DNA of 64,000 bases. Source: DATJGF01 sp035495315. Lineage in GTDB: Bacteria; Verrucomicrobiota; Verrucomicrobiia; Limisphaerales; UBA8199. Made by a program: the position numbers and the translations under genes. The notes under the pieces were generated by a model that was not told the origin of the DNA, made no database searches, and saw only the letters and a program-made list of their open reading frames with translations. Positions 10,601 to 18,621 of the stretch are shown in pieces. How positions within the stretch are numbered: position 1 is the stretch's first letter; each line of letters opens with the position of its first letter. The stretch lies in the NCBI GenBank assembly GCA_035495315.1, contig DATJGF010000185.1, positions 34,485 through 98,484 on the forward strand, given 5' to 3'.

Positions 10601-11575
10601 AATTACCAGGTCATTGCGACCAACAGCGCCGGATCAACAACCAGCGCAACGGCGACGCTGAGTATCCAGCCAGTCCCGACTTCAGCTAATATAACCAACG
10701 GTTTGGTCCTGCACCTGAAGCTCGATAATGACTACAATGACTCTTCAGGCCTGGGTCATAACGCGACGCCGAACGGCACGCCCACATTCATTACCGGACA
10801 AATCGGACCTAATGCCGTGCAGCTCAATACCGATAGCGGCAATAGTATCTTTAACTATCTCTCGGTTCCTGCAAATACGGACCTTGCCTTTGGGGCCAAC
10901 GTAAGTTTCTCGGTCTCGTTCTGGATCAACTACACCAACAATGCGGACAACAGCCTGCCAGACGATCTACCGATGATCGGGAATTCCGTTAACTCAACCT
11001 ATCAGAAAGGTTGGGTCTTCGCCGATGATACCGGACAACTTGAGTGGACCCTGGTCGCGAACGACAATACCTCGGTAATTGCTGATCCGGTAGGTGGACC
11101 ATTGATTAACGATGCGAAATGGCATCATGTCCTTGTATCCTTCGATCGCAATATCGGCGTCGCCAATACTTATATCGACGGGGTCCAGGTTGATGCCCGC
11201 TCCATCCAGGGATTGGGCGGCCTTGATAACGGCAATCCGATTGCCTTGGCGCAGGATCCAAGCGGAACCTACGCAGTGGACGGCACATTTAGAATCGACG
11301 ATGTCGGTATCTGGCGCACCGTTCTTACGACTTTCGATGCACAGTCGATCTTCAACGTCGGCAAGAACTCAGGAAAGAGTTTCGATACACCGAGCGCGCC
11401 GGCCCCGACTTTGTCCTTCGGCAAGTCGGGCAATGCCTGGATCTTGACCTACACCGGGACCTTGTACTCCTCATCGACAGCTAATGGGACCTATACGCCC
11501 GTTGCTGGCGCTAGCAATCCGTACACTATTCCGGCTAACACATCGATACAGTTCTATCGGGCGCACACGCCATAA
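7646..11575 (+). CDS. Large secreted LamG/Ig-domain surface protein
   Basis: Secreted protein of about 1309 aa. I place the start at ATG 7646, which begins a signal peptide (MKIIPYARHSSGLLAAAF) ending near ARAD; frame-open sequence upstream is C/A-rich leader. Domain order: LamG/concanavalin-like (about 25-270), LamG (280-510), two Ig-like domains (520-690, with YQWRKGTTDI and YQWFKDNNAI), LamG (695-920), Ig-like (925-1005, LQWYKDSAPL), LamG (1010-1215), and a short C-terminal domain ending in FYRAHTP. LamG modules show the usual GSIDEVAFY strand. Likely binds polysaccharide or other cells at the surface. A terminator follows. The 220-base leader upstream shows no other feature. Confidence 0.87.
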   Translation: MKIIPYARHSSGLLAAAFLTMTFGLSARADYPSTVLSQQPVGYWRLNETAQPPVLPMAATNRGSLGATGNGDILGGAVRGQPGALTGSSDTSYGFSNPGWIVTYFGSHVDVAYNAALNPNGPFTVEFWAKPNSAPPDLFSPVCSLDAGQNGGASREGFLFYIDGPGSRWQFRMGGANGYGNNSAIGGAFTVGAWHHIVGVYDGSSMFLYVNGVQAATVAVAAGSFVPNGTQPFRIGATTIPNRTFDGSIDEVAFYGTALSAATVKSHFDAASNNGAGYANLVLASSPIGYWRLGEPGDPPAANLGTLGSAANGSYTYNAKPGVASVRPPTYPGLDAGNNAVNFDGSGGYVTVPALNLNTNTITITGWVNANGSQAPGTGIIFNRGGNTVAGLAIDVAGGLDLTYNWNADNATYNWASGISLPDSDWAFVALIVQPNQAAIFVANNTNYTSFTGATNQVSHAAQPFEGSTLFGTDLTPDGGLTGPANFVGSIDEVAIFNRALGVGEVYTEYASAVGAVPPLIFADPVAPTNQLFDGDTLTLTVDAGGSPALSYQWRKGTTDIPGATSSAYVKPNIQVSDSGDYSVVVTNAFGKVTSGTATITVTAVTPPAISQQPAGGSLYAGGTLNLSVGASGGQLAYQWFKDNNAISGATSSAYVVPSVLSGNAGSYTVTVTNRLGTVSSTPPAVVTVITPAAGTFEATIVGDAPEAWWRLDETAGAAVMADAMGRHNGTYVGNVGFGAPGVVASGGDTAVTFDGSSYGKVPFSSLLNTRTFTVEMWAKAVSLTDTRAPASSRFSTKGWWFWSAVPANGQWSGGVSAGGRDFYVPSTTAAASMQTNQWTHLVMTSGTNGLLIYINGQWDGQTWADFDRNTGGPFLIGARGVSAGQAADEFWKGQVDEVAFYTNSLTLEQVQAHYAAALYGNNSKPVFKLQPQSQVAAVGSQVTFKVLVEGTAPIDLQWYKDSAPLANQTSDTLVLTNLSSANAGNYQVIATNSAGSTTSATATLSIQPVPTSANITNGLVLHLKLDNDYNDSSGLGHNATPNGTPTFITGQIGPNAVQLNTDSGNSIFNYLSVPANTDLAFGANVSFSVSFWINYTNNADNSLPDDLPMIGNSVNSTYQKGWVFADDTGQLEWTLVANDNTSVIADPVGGPLINDAKWHHVLVSFDRNIGVANTYIDGVQVDARSIQGLGGLDNGNPIALAQDPSGTYAVDGTFRIDDVGIWRTVLTTFDAQSIFNVGKNSGKSFDTPSAPAPTLSFGKSGNAWILTYTGTLYSSSTANGTYTPVAGASNPYTIPANTSIQFYRAHTP

Positions 11576-11603
11576 GGCTTCGCTCGATAGCTAACCTCAC
11601 ACA

Positions 11604-11634
11604 GACCGGACCGAAAGGTCCGGTCTTTTGTTTG
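11604..11634 (+). terminator. Rho-independent terminator after LamG/Ig gene
   Basis: Perfect 9-bp stem GACCGGACC/GGTCCGGTC with a GAAA tetraloop, followed by TTTTGTTT; 28 bases after the stop codon of the LamG/Ig gene. Confidence 0.93.
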
Positions 11635-11690
11635 CGGGTAATCCCTACGTTCTGCGGCCGTTCAAATCAAACAATGGCCGACTTGCGTGT

Positions 11691-11747
11691 CGTCGTCCTC
11701 GATCTTTGCCGATTTTTCGAGGACGAAGGAGCAGGACGAGGACGACG
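11691..11747. repeat. Hairpin made of GAGGAC-type degenerate words, copy 1
   Basis: Arms CGTCGTCCTCG and CGAGGACGACG pair perfectly, with further GAGGAC words inside the loop. A second, longer copy is at 35735-35807. Lies between the terminator of the LamG gene and the regulator gene. Confidence 0.6.
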
Positions 11748-11897
11748 TAATCGACCCGAATGTTTCGGATTTCGGAGATCGAGTTGCGAACTGAAACCGG
11801 CGGTGGGTGTATACCCCATACCACGAAGCAAAGGCGATGATAAAACTGTGCCCAGCTCGAACAATCGAACCAAAGGAGGACGACTGTTTAGGAAGAC

Positions 11898-11932
11898 AAA
11901 GAGCGGCCTGCGCCTGGGTCGCTCTTTTTTTC
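11898..11932 (+). terminator. Terminator-like hairpin upstream of response regulator
   Basis: Stem AAAGAGCG/CGCTCTTT with a 14-base loop and a run of T. It sits 87 bases before the regulator ATG and does not follow any gene I can see, so it may end a small RNA starting in 11750-11890 or be an attenuator of the regulator. Confidence 0.55.
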
Positions 11933-12018
11933 GCTATTTATCGGCTGAAAACTGGGTCGACACCCCGCTACGTCTTTCGCGGAGGTGGAGCATAGTGCTA
12001 AGGGGGGAGTTCACCGCC

Positions 12019-12723
12019 ATGAAATCAATTTCCATTTTGCTCGTAGATGATCACAACGTCGTGCGCCAGGGTTTGCGGGCGCTGCTGTCGGTTGAACCGG
12101 ACATTGACATAGTCGCCGAGGCCGCTACTGGCTGGCAGGCGCTGCGCCTGGCTAAGGAATTGCATCCGGAAATCGTCATTATGGATCTCGCTATGCCCGG
12201 TTTGAATGGCTTGGAGGCCACACGCCAAATCCTCAGCGTGCTGCCACAAACCAAAATTCTCGTGCTCACCAGTTACGATAATGACGAGTATGTGACACAA
12301 ATGGTAGAAGCTGGTGTGGCTGGATATCTCAACAAGCAAACCGCCGCTCACGATCTGGTAAGGGCGATTCGCGAAGTGCATAAGGGCAATGCCTTTTTCA
12401 GTCCCAGTGTGGCCCGCCGCCTGCGGGATCGCTCGCGTGCGAATGAGGGCAGGGGCCGGCTGGCGGTCAAGCCGAATGAATTGACGCCGCGCGAGCTGCA
12501 GGTGCTGCGTTTGATTGCACAGGGATTTGCCAACAAGCAGATGGCTGCCGAACTGGGCATCAGCGTCAAAACGATTGAAAAACACCGGCAACACGTCATG
12601 AAGAAACTGGGAATACATGAGATTGCTGGACTGACCCGCTATGCCGCCGAAAAGGGAATGATCCAACTCGAACCCGGACCTGACGCGAGACCGCGCGAAG
12701 AATTCTCGGGGCATCAAGTTTGA
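12019..12723 (+). CDS. NarL/FixJ-family response regulator
   Basis: Two-domain DNA-binding response regulator, 234 aa. Receiver domain (1-120) has acidic pocket DD at 10-11, phospho-acceptor Asp56 in IVIMDLAMPG, the T/S in VLTSYD and Lys in LNKQ. The LuxR-type helix-turn-helix (about 150-210) has LTPRELQVLRLIAQG and IAELGIS-like recognition region ending KTIEKHRQHVMKKL. The ATG at 12019 is preceded by a strong Shine-Dalgarno (AGGGGGGAG, 10 bases away), which excludes the longer open frame upstream. No histidine kinase is adjacent; the nearest is at 18622. Target genes unknown. Confidence 0.93.
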   Translation: MKSISILLVDDHNVVRQGLRALLSVEPDIDIVAEAATGWQALRLAKELHPEIVIMDLAMPGLNGLEATRQILSVLPQTKILVLTSYDNDEYVTQMVEAGVAGYLNKQTAAHDLVRAIREVHKGNAFFSPSVARRLRDRSRANEGRGRLAVKPNELTPRELQVLRLIAQGFANKQMAAELGISVKTIEKHRQHVMKKLGIHEIAGLTRYAAEKGMIQLEPGPDARPREEFSGHQV

Positions 12724-12829
12724 TAAGGTCTGCTGGCTACGCCTATTTCGAAAGATTTTTTAAATACCCCGCCAGGTTGCCGCGTCGGTTATAGTAGCGG
12801 AGCACAATGCTCCGGCCGCCCCCGATACT

Positions 12830-13270
12830 ATGAAGTGGCTGCTCCTATTCTCCATATCAATTATGGTCGTTGTCAGTTTGGCGGAGACAGGCAACGAACC
12901 GAACAAGTACTATGTCCAATTGATCCGTGGAACGGATGACAACAAGGCGCCCGAACCCAATAGCAAGCCTTTATCGCCGCAACAAACCGGGTCGTTTCGC
13001 TCAGTGTTCAAGTGGAAAACTTACTGGCAGATCAGCCTGCAACAGGTCGAAGTCGCTGCCGGTCATAGCACACGGGTTCGGCTGAATCCGGATCGCGAGG
13101 TCGAGATTGATTTAACTCGTGCAGAGCAGCGCTCAGTCAGGGCTTTTCATAGAGGCAAGCTGGTCCAATGCGCGAGTTGCCCACGAGGAGAGGCGCGCAC
13201 TTTGATTGGTGGCGATCGCGATACCAATAGCGCGTGGTTCATTGTAATTGACCGCAAACCGCCCTCCTAA
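12830..13270 (+). CDS. Small secreted hypothetical protein
   Basis: Hypothetical protein of 146 aa with an N-terminal signal peptide (MKWLLLFSISIMVVVSLAET). The mature part begins KYYVQLIRGTDD and has two Cys (CASC) near residue 118. I recall similar short YVQLIRGTD proteins in Verrucomicrobiota, but no function is known to me. A small hairpin (CGGAGC-acaat-GCTCCG) lies 15 bases before the ATG in its 5' leader. Monocistronic; a hairpin repeat and a strong terminator follow. Confidence 0.7.
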   Translation: MKWLLLFSISIMVVVSLAETGNEPNKYYVQLIRGTDDNKAPEPNSKPLSPQQTGSFRSVFKWKTYWQISLQQVEVAAGHSTRVRLNPDREVEIDLTRAEQRSVRAFHRGKLVQCASCPRGEARTLIGGDRDTNSAWFIVIDRKPPS

Positions 13271-13274
13271 GTAA

Positions 13275-13378
13275 CCGTTAGAACGTTAATACCTTAAAAA
13301 CGTCAAAAAGGTTGGAATGTGCAGGTTCTGCGTTTTAACGCTTTAACTTTTTTCTAACGGTTTAACGTCATTAAGGCG
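13275..13378. repeat. Hairpin made of AACGTTAA-type degenerate words
   Basis: Begins five bases after the stop of the small secreted protein. Arms CCGTTAGAA (13275-13283) and TTCTAACGG (13352-13360) pair; between and beside them recur the words AACGTTAA, GTTTTAACGC and TTTAACG in both orientations. Confidence 0.55.
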
Positions 13379-13471
13379 GGTCACACGCGACGTGATTTAA
13401 GGGCAGAACCCCATTTGTGCCGGCATCATAGGCGTGCAAACCTTTACTAGGGTTAGTATTGGGGTGGTTGA

Positions 13472-13500
13472 GGCGGCCCGCGGGAGCGGGCCGCCTTTCT
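13472..13500 (+). terminator. Strong Rho-independent terminator
   Basis: Ten-bp perfect stem GGCGGCCCGC/GCGGGCCGCC with a GGGA loop and TTTCTT tail. It ends transcription from the left about 200 bases after the small secreted protein gene, just before the convergent GH38 gene. The long gap leaves room for a 3' UTR RNA. Confidence 0.85.
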
Positions 13501-13528
13501 TATGAAACGTGCCTACGCGAGATTGGGC

Positions 13529-16500
13529 TTACTCAGCGCGCAACGTGACGATGCCCCAAGCCGGCACATCAATTACACGCCCGATCGCTTGGGTTGGTTT
13601 CTCGCTCAGATCGCTGAGCCAAAGTTGCCGCGGCACAGGATCCGACCAAGTCAGCTTTGCTTGCTGCGGCTTTCCCGAAGCGCCGAACAGCCGAACGATC
13701 CAACCCCGCGCATCATCGGCGGGCTTAAACGTCGTGACAATGACGCCCGGGCCAGAGACCTGCAAACATGGTTTGAGGGGAGCGGTGCGGGAAGCAGGAG
13801 CAACGATAAACGGTTGGGAACAGCTCACTCCAAATTTCGCGGCTTGTTCGGCCTCAAATCGCCGATGTGCTCGGAGAGCGTAACGGAAAACAGTCGGTCC
13901 TTCCTGTTCCGCGCGATAGTTCGTATGCCAATGATTATTCATGACCCAGGAGTAAATGGTTTGAGACGGTCCCAGGTGTTGAATCCAAGCGCGGGGATCC
14001 GTTTGCGAGCCGACGAGGTTGGCCGTGATGCCACCCACCTCCACTAGCGGTGCATCGACCGGCGACCAGGTAATGCCGAACCGATCGTTGGAAATATCCA
14101 CCCAGCGCTGCACGCTAAACCAGTTTTTGCAGGCGGCCGGAATTTGATCTAATTCAGGGCGAATTGCGGCCCAACCTACATCCATACGGATCACGCCTTG
14201 CGGGACATCGAAGGCATACCCGAAGTGCAAGCCCTCTTTGGCGCGGACCGGCAGCTTGTCGATAGTGTTGATCATTTCCACTCGGTCGACGCCGTCGACG
14301 ACGCGAATCTCTCGCTGGAGGACCTTACAGCCAGGCGCCCCGGATTCGATCAGCAGCGAAGCGACCAGCGGGCCCTTTTCCTTCACAGTGATTCGGGGCG
14401 TCGCGTTGGTTTGCAGCGCGGCTAAATCGGACCCCGGCAGATAAAAGAAATCGTTCAATGCCGTCCCGGAGTGAGTTGCCACCAGTTCTCGACCCAGCAG
14501 CCGGCTGAACAAATGGGAAATCGCGCCGCTTTTCTCATTCACACGCACGAAGAAGTCCTTCGAAATAAGCCGAGGAGGTTCTGCCTGGGCAACGCCCTGA
14601 AGGGTCGAGGTGCCGTGTTGGATCCAGAAGCGCTTCGAGCCAAAGCCCGGAACATCCTTTGCCACAAAGGCAAGTTCGCCGCTCGATAGCCTCTGTGAAA
14701 GGACAACAACACCAGATTCCGTAAGGACTCGATCTCCCTGGGTAGATAATTCTGCCGGCACGGTGACCAGGTCGGTCCGCGACCACGACGACGTGTTAAG
14801 CACATCGAGCGCGCCTGATTCGGCGGCATGTAATGAGGAACTCGGGATTGCTTGATCCACGGATTCGCCGGAGTTCTGCGGCGAGTTGCACGAGGAGGTC
14901 GGATACGCGCCTGCTTCGCGCAGCAACCGGCGGGATTTTTTGTCACCCGCAGAGGCAAAGCCTTGTTTCACTTTCCATTGGTCGCGGACGAACGGGAGGT
15001 CGGGCTGGCTGATACTGTTGTGGGCCCCCCAGGTGTGTTCGCTATAGAGCAGCAGGTCGCGCCAGGCGGCCTGAAAAGCTTCCTCTGGAAACGGGCCTGG
15101 ACGGAGCATCGCCCAGAGGGTCTCGGCTTGAACGAGACGTTCTCCCGAGGCGCGGTTGATAGCCGTCTCGAGTGCCGAGGAGGCTGCGCCATCTTCCCAA
15201 TAGGGTGTGTAATCGCCGCTAAACGTCGGCAACTCATTTCCGTACCGCCGCTCGAAAGCCCGGAATGCCTCTGCGGTGGTGCTGATGATCAAATGCGGGT
15301 AAAGATATCGGCTGTTCCAATCCCGAACGACGTCGGCCAGCTTCTCATCCGGCGAGCCATTATCCCCGTGAACGTTCCAGCGGAGATACGTAATGTCGTA
15401 GGGATAGGATTTGGTTTCCAATTCCATGAGGTAAGTGGGAATGAACCGCGCCAGGGCTTCTCCATCGCCGATCAAATGGCCCAGGGCATAACCACGAGAA
15501 GGGCACCAGCAGAGCACGCGGTTGCGGCCGTCCGGACCTTCCCACCAGAAGGGGCGGTTCTGCCACTCTTTCATCGTCGCGCCCATCCGATCGAAATAGT
15601 TTGGAGCAAAGGAGAAATACTTCACGCCGGCCTGAGCCATGGCCGAGACGGTGCTCCAGGTGTACCCGGGAACATCGCTAATCATAGCCGATTCAATGGG
15701 CACGTCGCACACCTGTTCCAGCCGCTTGGCATAGCTCATCAGATTTAGCAATTCCTCCGGCCGGCACAGGCCAGTCAGCATGTTCCCGTAAAAGGCATCC
15801 AGACCGATTTGCCCCGACCTGACGGCCGAAATGAATTCGTCTCGTTTTTCCGGCGTGACATCGCGCAGATAGTTTTCCACCGGCCACAAGACCTCCACAT
15901 TCCACTTGAACCGCGCTCCCGCAGGGTAATCGCCACTGGCCTGAGCAAGCCGAATTCCGGTTTCAAGGTTGCTGTTTTGTTTCTTCTCAACATCAGCCTG
16001 GAGTGCCGTGTACCCTATATCCACGTGTGAATGTGGGAGCAAAAAGATCTCCAGCTTGCGCACGGGTTTCTGGGAGAGCGTCTGCTGCGCGCAAATTTGG
16101 CCTGCCGCTTTTAATTGGAGACGCAGCGATTTCTCTGATGCCACTGCGGCGACGGGTAACTCGACCGTCTGTTTTCCGGTGCCCAGGCGAACTGCCTTAG
16201 GTTCGATTCCTTCGGATTCGATCGTAGCATCGAGCGGCTCTAGGTAGGGGTAATCTATAGTGAGCCTCACCGGTTGCTCCAACGCCCCGCCTTTATATTC
16301 CAATAGCTGCTCGGCTCGAGCTTGAATTGTCGTCGCCGTCGGGGCCGCGTCCGTGCTTCCCGCGCTATAAAAACTGAGCTCGGCGCCACCTACAGTCGCC
16401 AGGTTGGCCCCCAGTTCTGTGATCCGCCAGCGCGCCCGTTGTGCGGTAACAGGGCTTGGCAAAATGAATACCGTTCTGCCACTTCGCTGTTTTACGTGTG

Positions 16501-16873
16501 TGACATTTAGTGTTGCAACTGGCTTTCCGTTTTCGTCCGAAAAACTTAACTCGGAAGCGGCGACGATTGCCGGATCATTGCGATCAATGTGCTGGAAGGC
16601 GACGAGCTGCGTAGGCTTTCCGAAATCAAACTCGACCCAGGTATTGGTCCCCTTGCCGTTGGAGGCATACTCGGTTGCGGGGGCGCCATCAACGAGATTC
16701 TTGGCCTCGTATTGCCCGCCCGGATACGGCTCCGCATTGGTTACGATGGAACATGAGACGGCTTGTAGCCGGGTAAATCCGGCGCCAGCGGATGTTTGTC
16801 CCAGGCAACCGGCGGGAATTACCAGGCTACAGTAGAGGGAGGCCAGGGGGGCAGTCAGCAAACAGATTCGCAT
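13529..16873 (-). CDS. Secreted GH38 alpha-mannosidase-like enzyme with F5/8C domain
   Basis: Secreted glycoside hydrolase, 1114 aa. Signal peptide at 1-28. Residues about 40-170 look like a discoidin/F5/8 type C carbohydrate-binding domain (NLVDGAPATEYASN, WVEFDFGKP). The GH38 catalytic domain starts near 275 with LLPHSHVDIGYT (zinc ligands His and Asp), and MISDVPGYTW carries the expected Asp nucleophile/zinc ligand. The C-terminal half fits the GH38 beta domains. Likely removes alpha-mannose (or a related sugar) from polysaccharide or glycoprotein in the periplasm or outside. It is divergent from the S8-like gene; about 136 bases between them hold no clear promoter motif. Exact linkage specificity not readable. 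Confidence 0.87.
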   Translation of the reverse strand: MRICLLTAPLASLYCSLVIPAGCLGQTSAGAGFTRLQAVSCSIVTNAEPYPGGQYEAKNLVDGAPATEYASNGKGTNTWVEFDFGKPTQLVAFQHIDRNDPAIVAASELSFSDENGKPVATLNVTHVKQRSGRTVFILPSPVTAQRARWRITELGANLATVGGAELSFYSAGSTDAAPTATTIQARAEQLLEYKGGALEQPVRLTIDYPYLEPLDATIESEGIEPKAVRLGTGKQTVELPVAAVASEKSLRLQLKAAGQICAQQTLSQKPVRKLEIFLLPHSHVDIGYTALQADVEKKQNSNLETGIRLAQASGDYPAGARFKWNVEVLWPVENYLRDVTPEKRDEFISAVRSGQIGLDAFYGNMLTGLCRPEELLNLMSYAKRLEQVCDVPIESAMISDVPGYTWSTVSAMAQAGVKYFSFAPNYFDRMGATMKEWQNRPFWWEGPDGRNRVLCWCPSRGYALGHLIGDGEALARFIPTYLMELETKSYPYDITYLRWNVHGDNGSPDEKLADVVRDWNSRYLYPHLIISTTAEAFRAFERRYGNELPTFSGDYTPYWEDGAASSALETAINRASGERLVQAETLWAMLRPGPFPEEAFQAAWRDLLLYSEHTWGAHNSISQPDLPFVRDQWKVKQGFASAGDKKSRRLLREAGAYPTSSCNSPQNSGESVDQAIPSSSLHAAESGALDVLNTSSWSRTDLVTVPAELSTQGDRVLTESGVVVLSQRLSSGELAFVAKDVPGFGSKRFWIQHGTSTLQGVAQAEPPRLISKDFFVRVNEKSGAISHLFSRLLGRELVATHSGTALNDFFYLPGSDLAALQTNATPRITVKEKGPLVASLLIESGAPGCKVLQREIRVVDGVDRVEMINTIDKLPVRAKEGLHFGYAFDVPQGVIRMDVGWAAIRPELDQIPAACKNWFSVQRWVDISNDRFGITWSPVDAPLVEVGGITANLVGSQTDPRAWIQHLGPSQTIYSWVMNNHWHTNYRAEQEGPTVFRYALRAHRRFEAEQAAKFGVSCSQPFIVAPASRTAPLKPCLQVSGPGVIVTTFKPADDARGWIVRLFGASGKPQQAKLTWSDPVPRQLWLSDLSEKPTQAIGRVIDVPAWGIVTLRAE

Positions 16874-17009
16874 AAAGCCTCGTTTACCCCTGGGCCTTGA
16901 TGGAAGCGAGAAAAAATTGACGCGATAAAACCTCGTGACAGGGCAATGAGTGTTTTGTCGAATACAGAAGGATTGCTGACGTGTAAAATCGGCCGATTTA
17001 GGAACCGTT

Positions 17010-18119
17010 ATGAAGATTCGCTACATTCGAGACCCCTGCTGCATAAGTGCTGCATTTATAATCGCTTGGACTGCCGCGGCAGGTGGCGCCGACGATTTCA
17101 TGACGATCACACCAGTGCATGAAGTCCGACCCTACCAGGATATTCGGTTCAAAGACCTCCGTGGGATCGATTTTTCGGGCAAGGGCGAGTTGCCGGCCAC
17201 GTTCTGGTTTAACCAGAAAACTGTTTGGCCGGACTCGAACGCGATGCCGAGAGCGGCGGCATCGCTGCTGGCAGATATGAAGAATCCCGGCTTGGGCGTG
17301 CGCAAACTTCATGCTCAAGGCATCACGGGCAAAGGAGTAAAGGTCGCGATTATTGATCAACCGTTGTGGCAAGATCATCCCGAATTCACGGGAAAGATTG
17401 TCGCCTACCATGATGTTGGCTGTGAATCCGAGACCAGCATGCACGGCCCGGCAGTGGCCAGTTTGCTCGTCGGATCCGAGTGCGGCACGGCGCCGGAGGC
17501 CCGTTTGTATTACGTCGCCGCTCCCTCATGGACGGGAGATAGTGCCTTCTACGCTAAGTCCCTGGACTGGCTTGTGGAGCAGAATGCCAAAATGCCTGCT
17601 GGCGATAAAATCCGAGTCGTGTCGGTCTCAGCGGCGCCATCCGGCAAAGGCTCGCCATTTAAGAAAAACCAGCAGTCATGGGATGTGGCCGTTATTCGAG
17701 CGGAACAGGCGGGCATTCTCGTTTTAGATTGCAGTGAGGAGTACGGCTTCATTGGGCCTTGCTATTACGACGCTAAGGCGCCTGAGGATGTGACTCGGTG
17801 CAAGCCCGGATTCCCCAGCATGCCAGGGCGCCTGAGCGCGGGCGGCCGCTTGTTGGTACCTTGCTCACCTCGCAGCACTGCCGAGGAGTACATCAAAGGA
17901 GAATATTCCTACCAATATTGCGGGCAGGGCGGACTGAGTTGGTCGATTCCTTATTGCGCCGGGGTTTTAGCTCTGGGCTGGCAAGTCTCTCCGGAGTTGA
18001 CGCCGATACAAATACGGGAGCTCCTTTTCAGCTCTGCGCATAAAGTCAGCGAAGGCGCGCTCATTATCGACCCTGCGGAGTTTATTCGGCTGGTGAAGGC
18101 CAAGGGGGAAACACGGTAG
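17010..18119 (+). CDS. Divergent S8 (subtilisin-like) secreted peptidase
   Basis: Secreted protein, 369 aa, with a signal peptide (residues 1-27). A subtilase fold is shown by the triad in the usual order: Asp116 in VAIIDQPLW, His145 in SMHGPAVASL and Ser310 in GLSWSIPYCAG. The region that normally carries the oxyanion-hole Asn (AGN) reads LVLDCSEEYGF here, so that Asn appears absent. Nine Cys in the mature part suggest disulphides. It may be a protease with altered activity or an inactive binding protein. Start ATG 17010 has a weak GGA 7-10 bases upstream. A TAATCC-word hairpin follows the stop. Confidence 0.8.
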   Translation: MKIRYIRDPCCISAAFIIAWTAAAGGADDFMTITPVHEVRPYQDIRFKDLRGIDFSGKGELPATFWFNQKTVWPDSNAMPRAAASLLADMKNPGLGVRKLHAQGITGKGVKVAIIDQPLWQDHPEFTGKIVAYHDVGCESETSMHGPAVASLLVGSECGTAPEARLYYVAAPSWTGDSAFYAKSLDWLVEQNAKMPAGDKIRVVSVSAAPSGKGSPFKKNQQSWDVAVIRAEQAGILVLDCSEEYGFIGPCYYDAKAPEDVTRCKPGFPSMPGRLSAGGRLLVPCSPRSTAEEYIKGEYSYQYCGQGGLSWSIPYCAGVLALGWQVSPELTPIQIRELLFSSAHKVSEGALIIDPAEFIRLVKAKGETR

Positions 18120-18124
18120 TTACA

Positions 18125-18196
18125 GATTAGGATTAGGTGATTACGATCGGGAACTGAGTCCTAATCGTAATCGCAATCCTAATCCTAATCCTAATC
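18125..18196. repeat. Hairpin made of TAATCC-type degenerate words
   Basis: Starts six bases after the S8-like stop. The left arm (18125-18147, GATTAGGATTAGG then TGATTACGAT) pairs with the right arm (18164-18190, ATCGTAATCGCAATCC and more TAATCC). The rest of the 18197-18621 gap has only a doubtful gene remnant on the minus strand (see rejected items). Confidence 0.65.
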
Positions 18197-18621
18197 CTCT
18201 CGTCCGTCCTACGGTTCTGGACCTGGTGGCGCAGAATCCGCATTGTCGGGCGAGAAAAACTTTCGAGCCATGCTCATCCCCATCCGCATCATTTTGAAGC
18301 TGATCTGTTTGAAACGCTCCAAAGGCGGAGAGTTGGCAGTTGGTCTGGAACTGAAGGATGCAAACCAATCCCAGCAATGTCGTGGTTAAGCTCAAAAACA
18401 GCGCCAGCCAGTGTCATGTTCACCTCGCTCTTAGAGATAAGGGGTCGGCTGCCCCCGTCGTTTTGCAGAAGTGAAAGGAAGCAGCCGATACAAAAGTCAA
18501 GCCCCAATCGGGAACCTCGGATGCTTATTCACATTTAATATGACCTCGGCTAAACTCCCAGGTGAGGAACCTGGCTCGAACGAGGGTCGGCTCCTGCGGA
18601 GAACTCTTACTAGTCGGATTT

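Noticed and set aside
11632..12018. Long upstream extension of the NarL-type regulator frame
   Set aside because: It crosses a repeat hairpin and a terminator; ATG 12019 has a strong ribosome site and starts the receiver domain directly.
18141..18507. Possible small membrane protein on the minus strand (hydrophobic stretch LALFLSLTTTLLGLVCILQ; a Met with a GAGGTG ribosome site in another frame; and a third frame ending FFSPDNADSAPPGPEP)
   Set aside because: No single frame joins the ribosome site, the hydrophobic helix and the plausible C-terminus; one frame runs into the TAATCC hairpin. Perhaps a decayed gene, but evidence is too weak to annotate.
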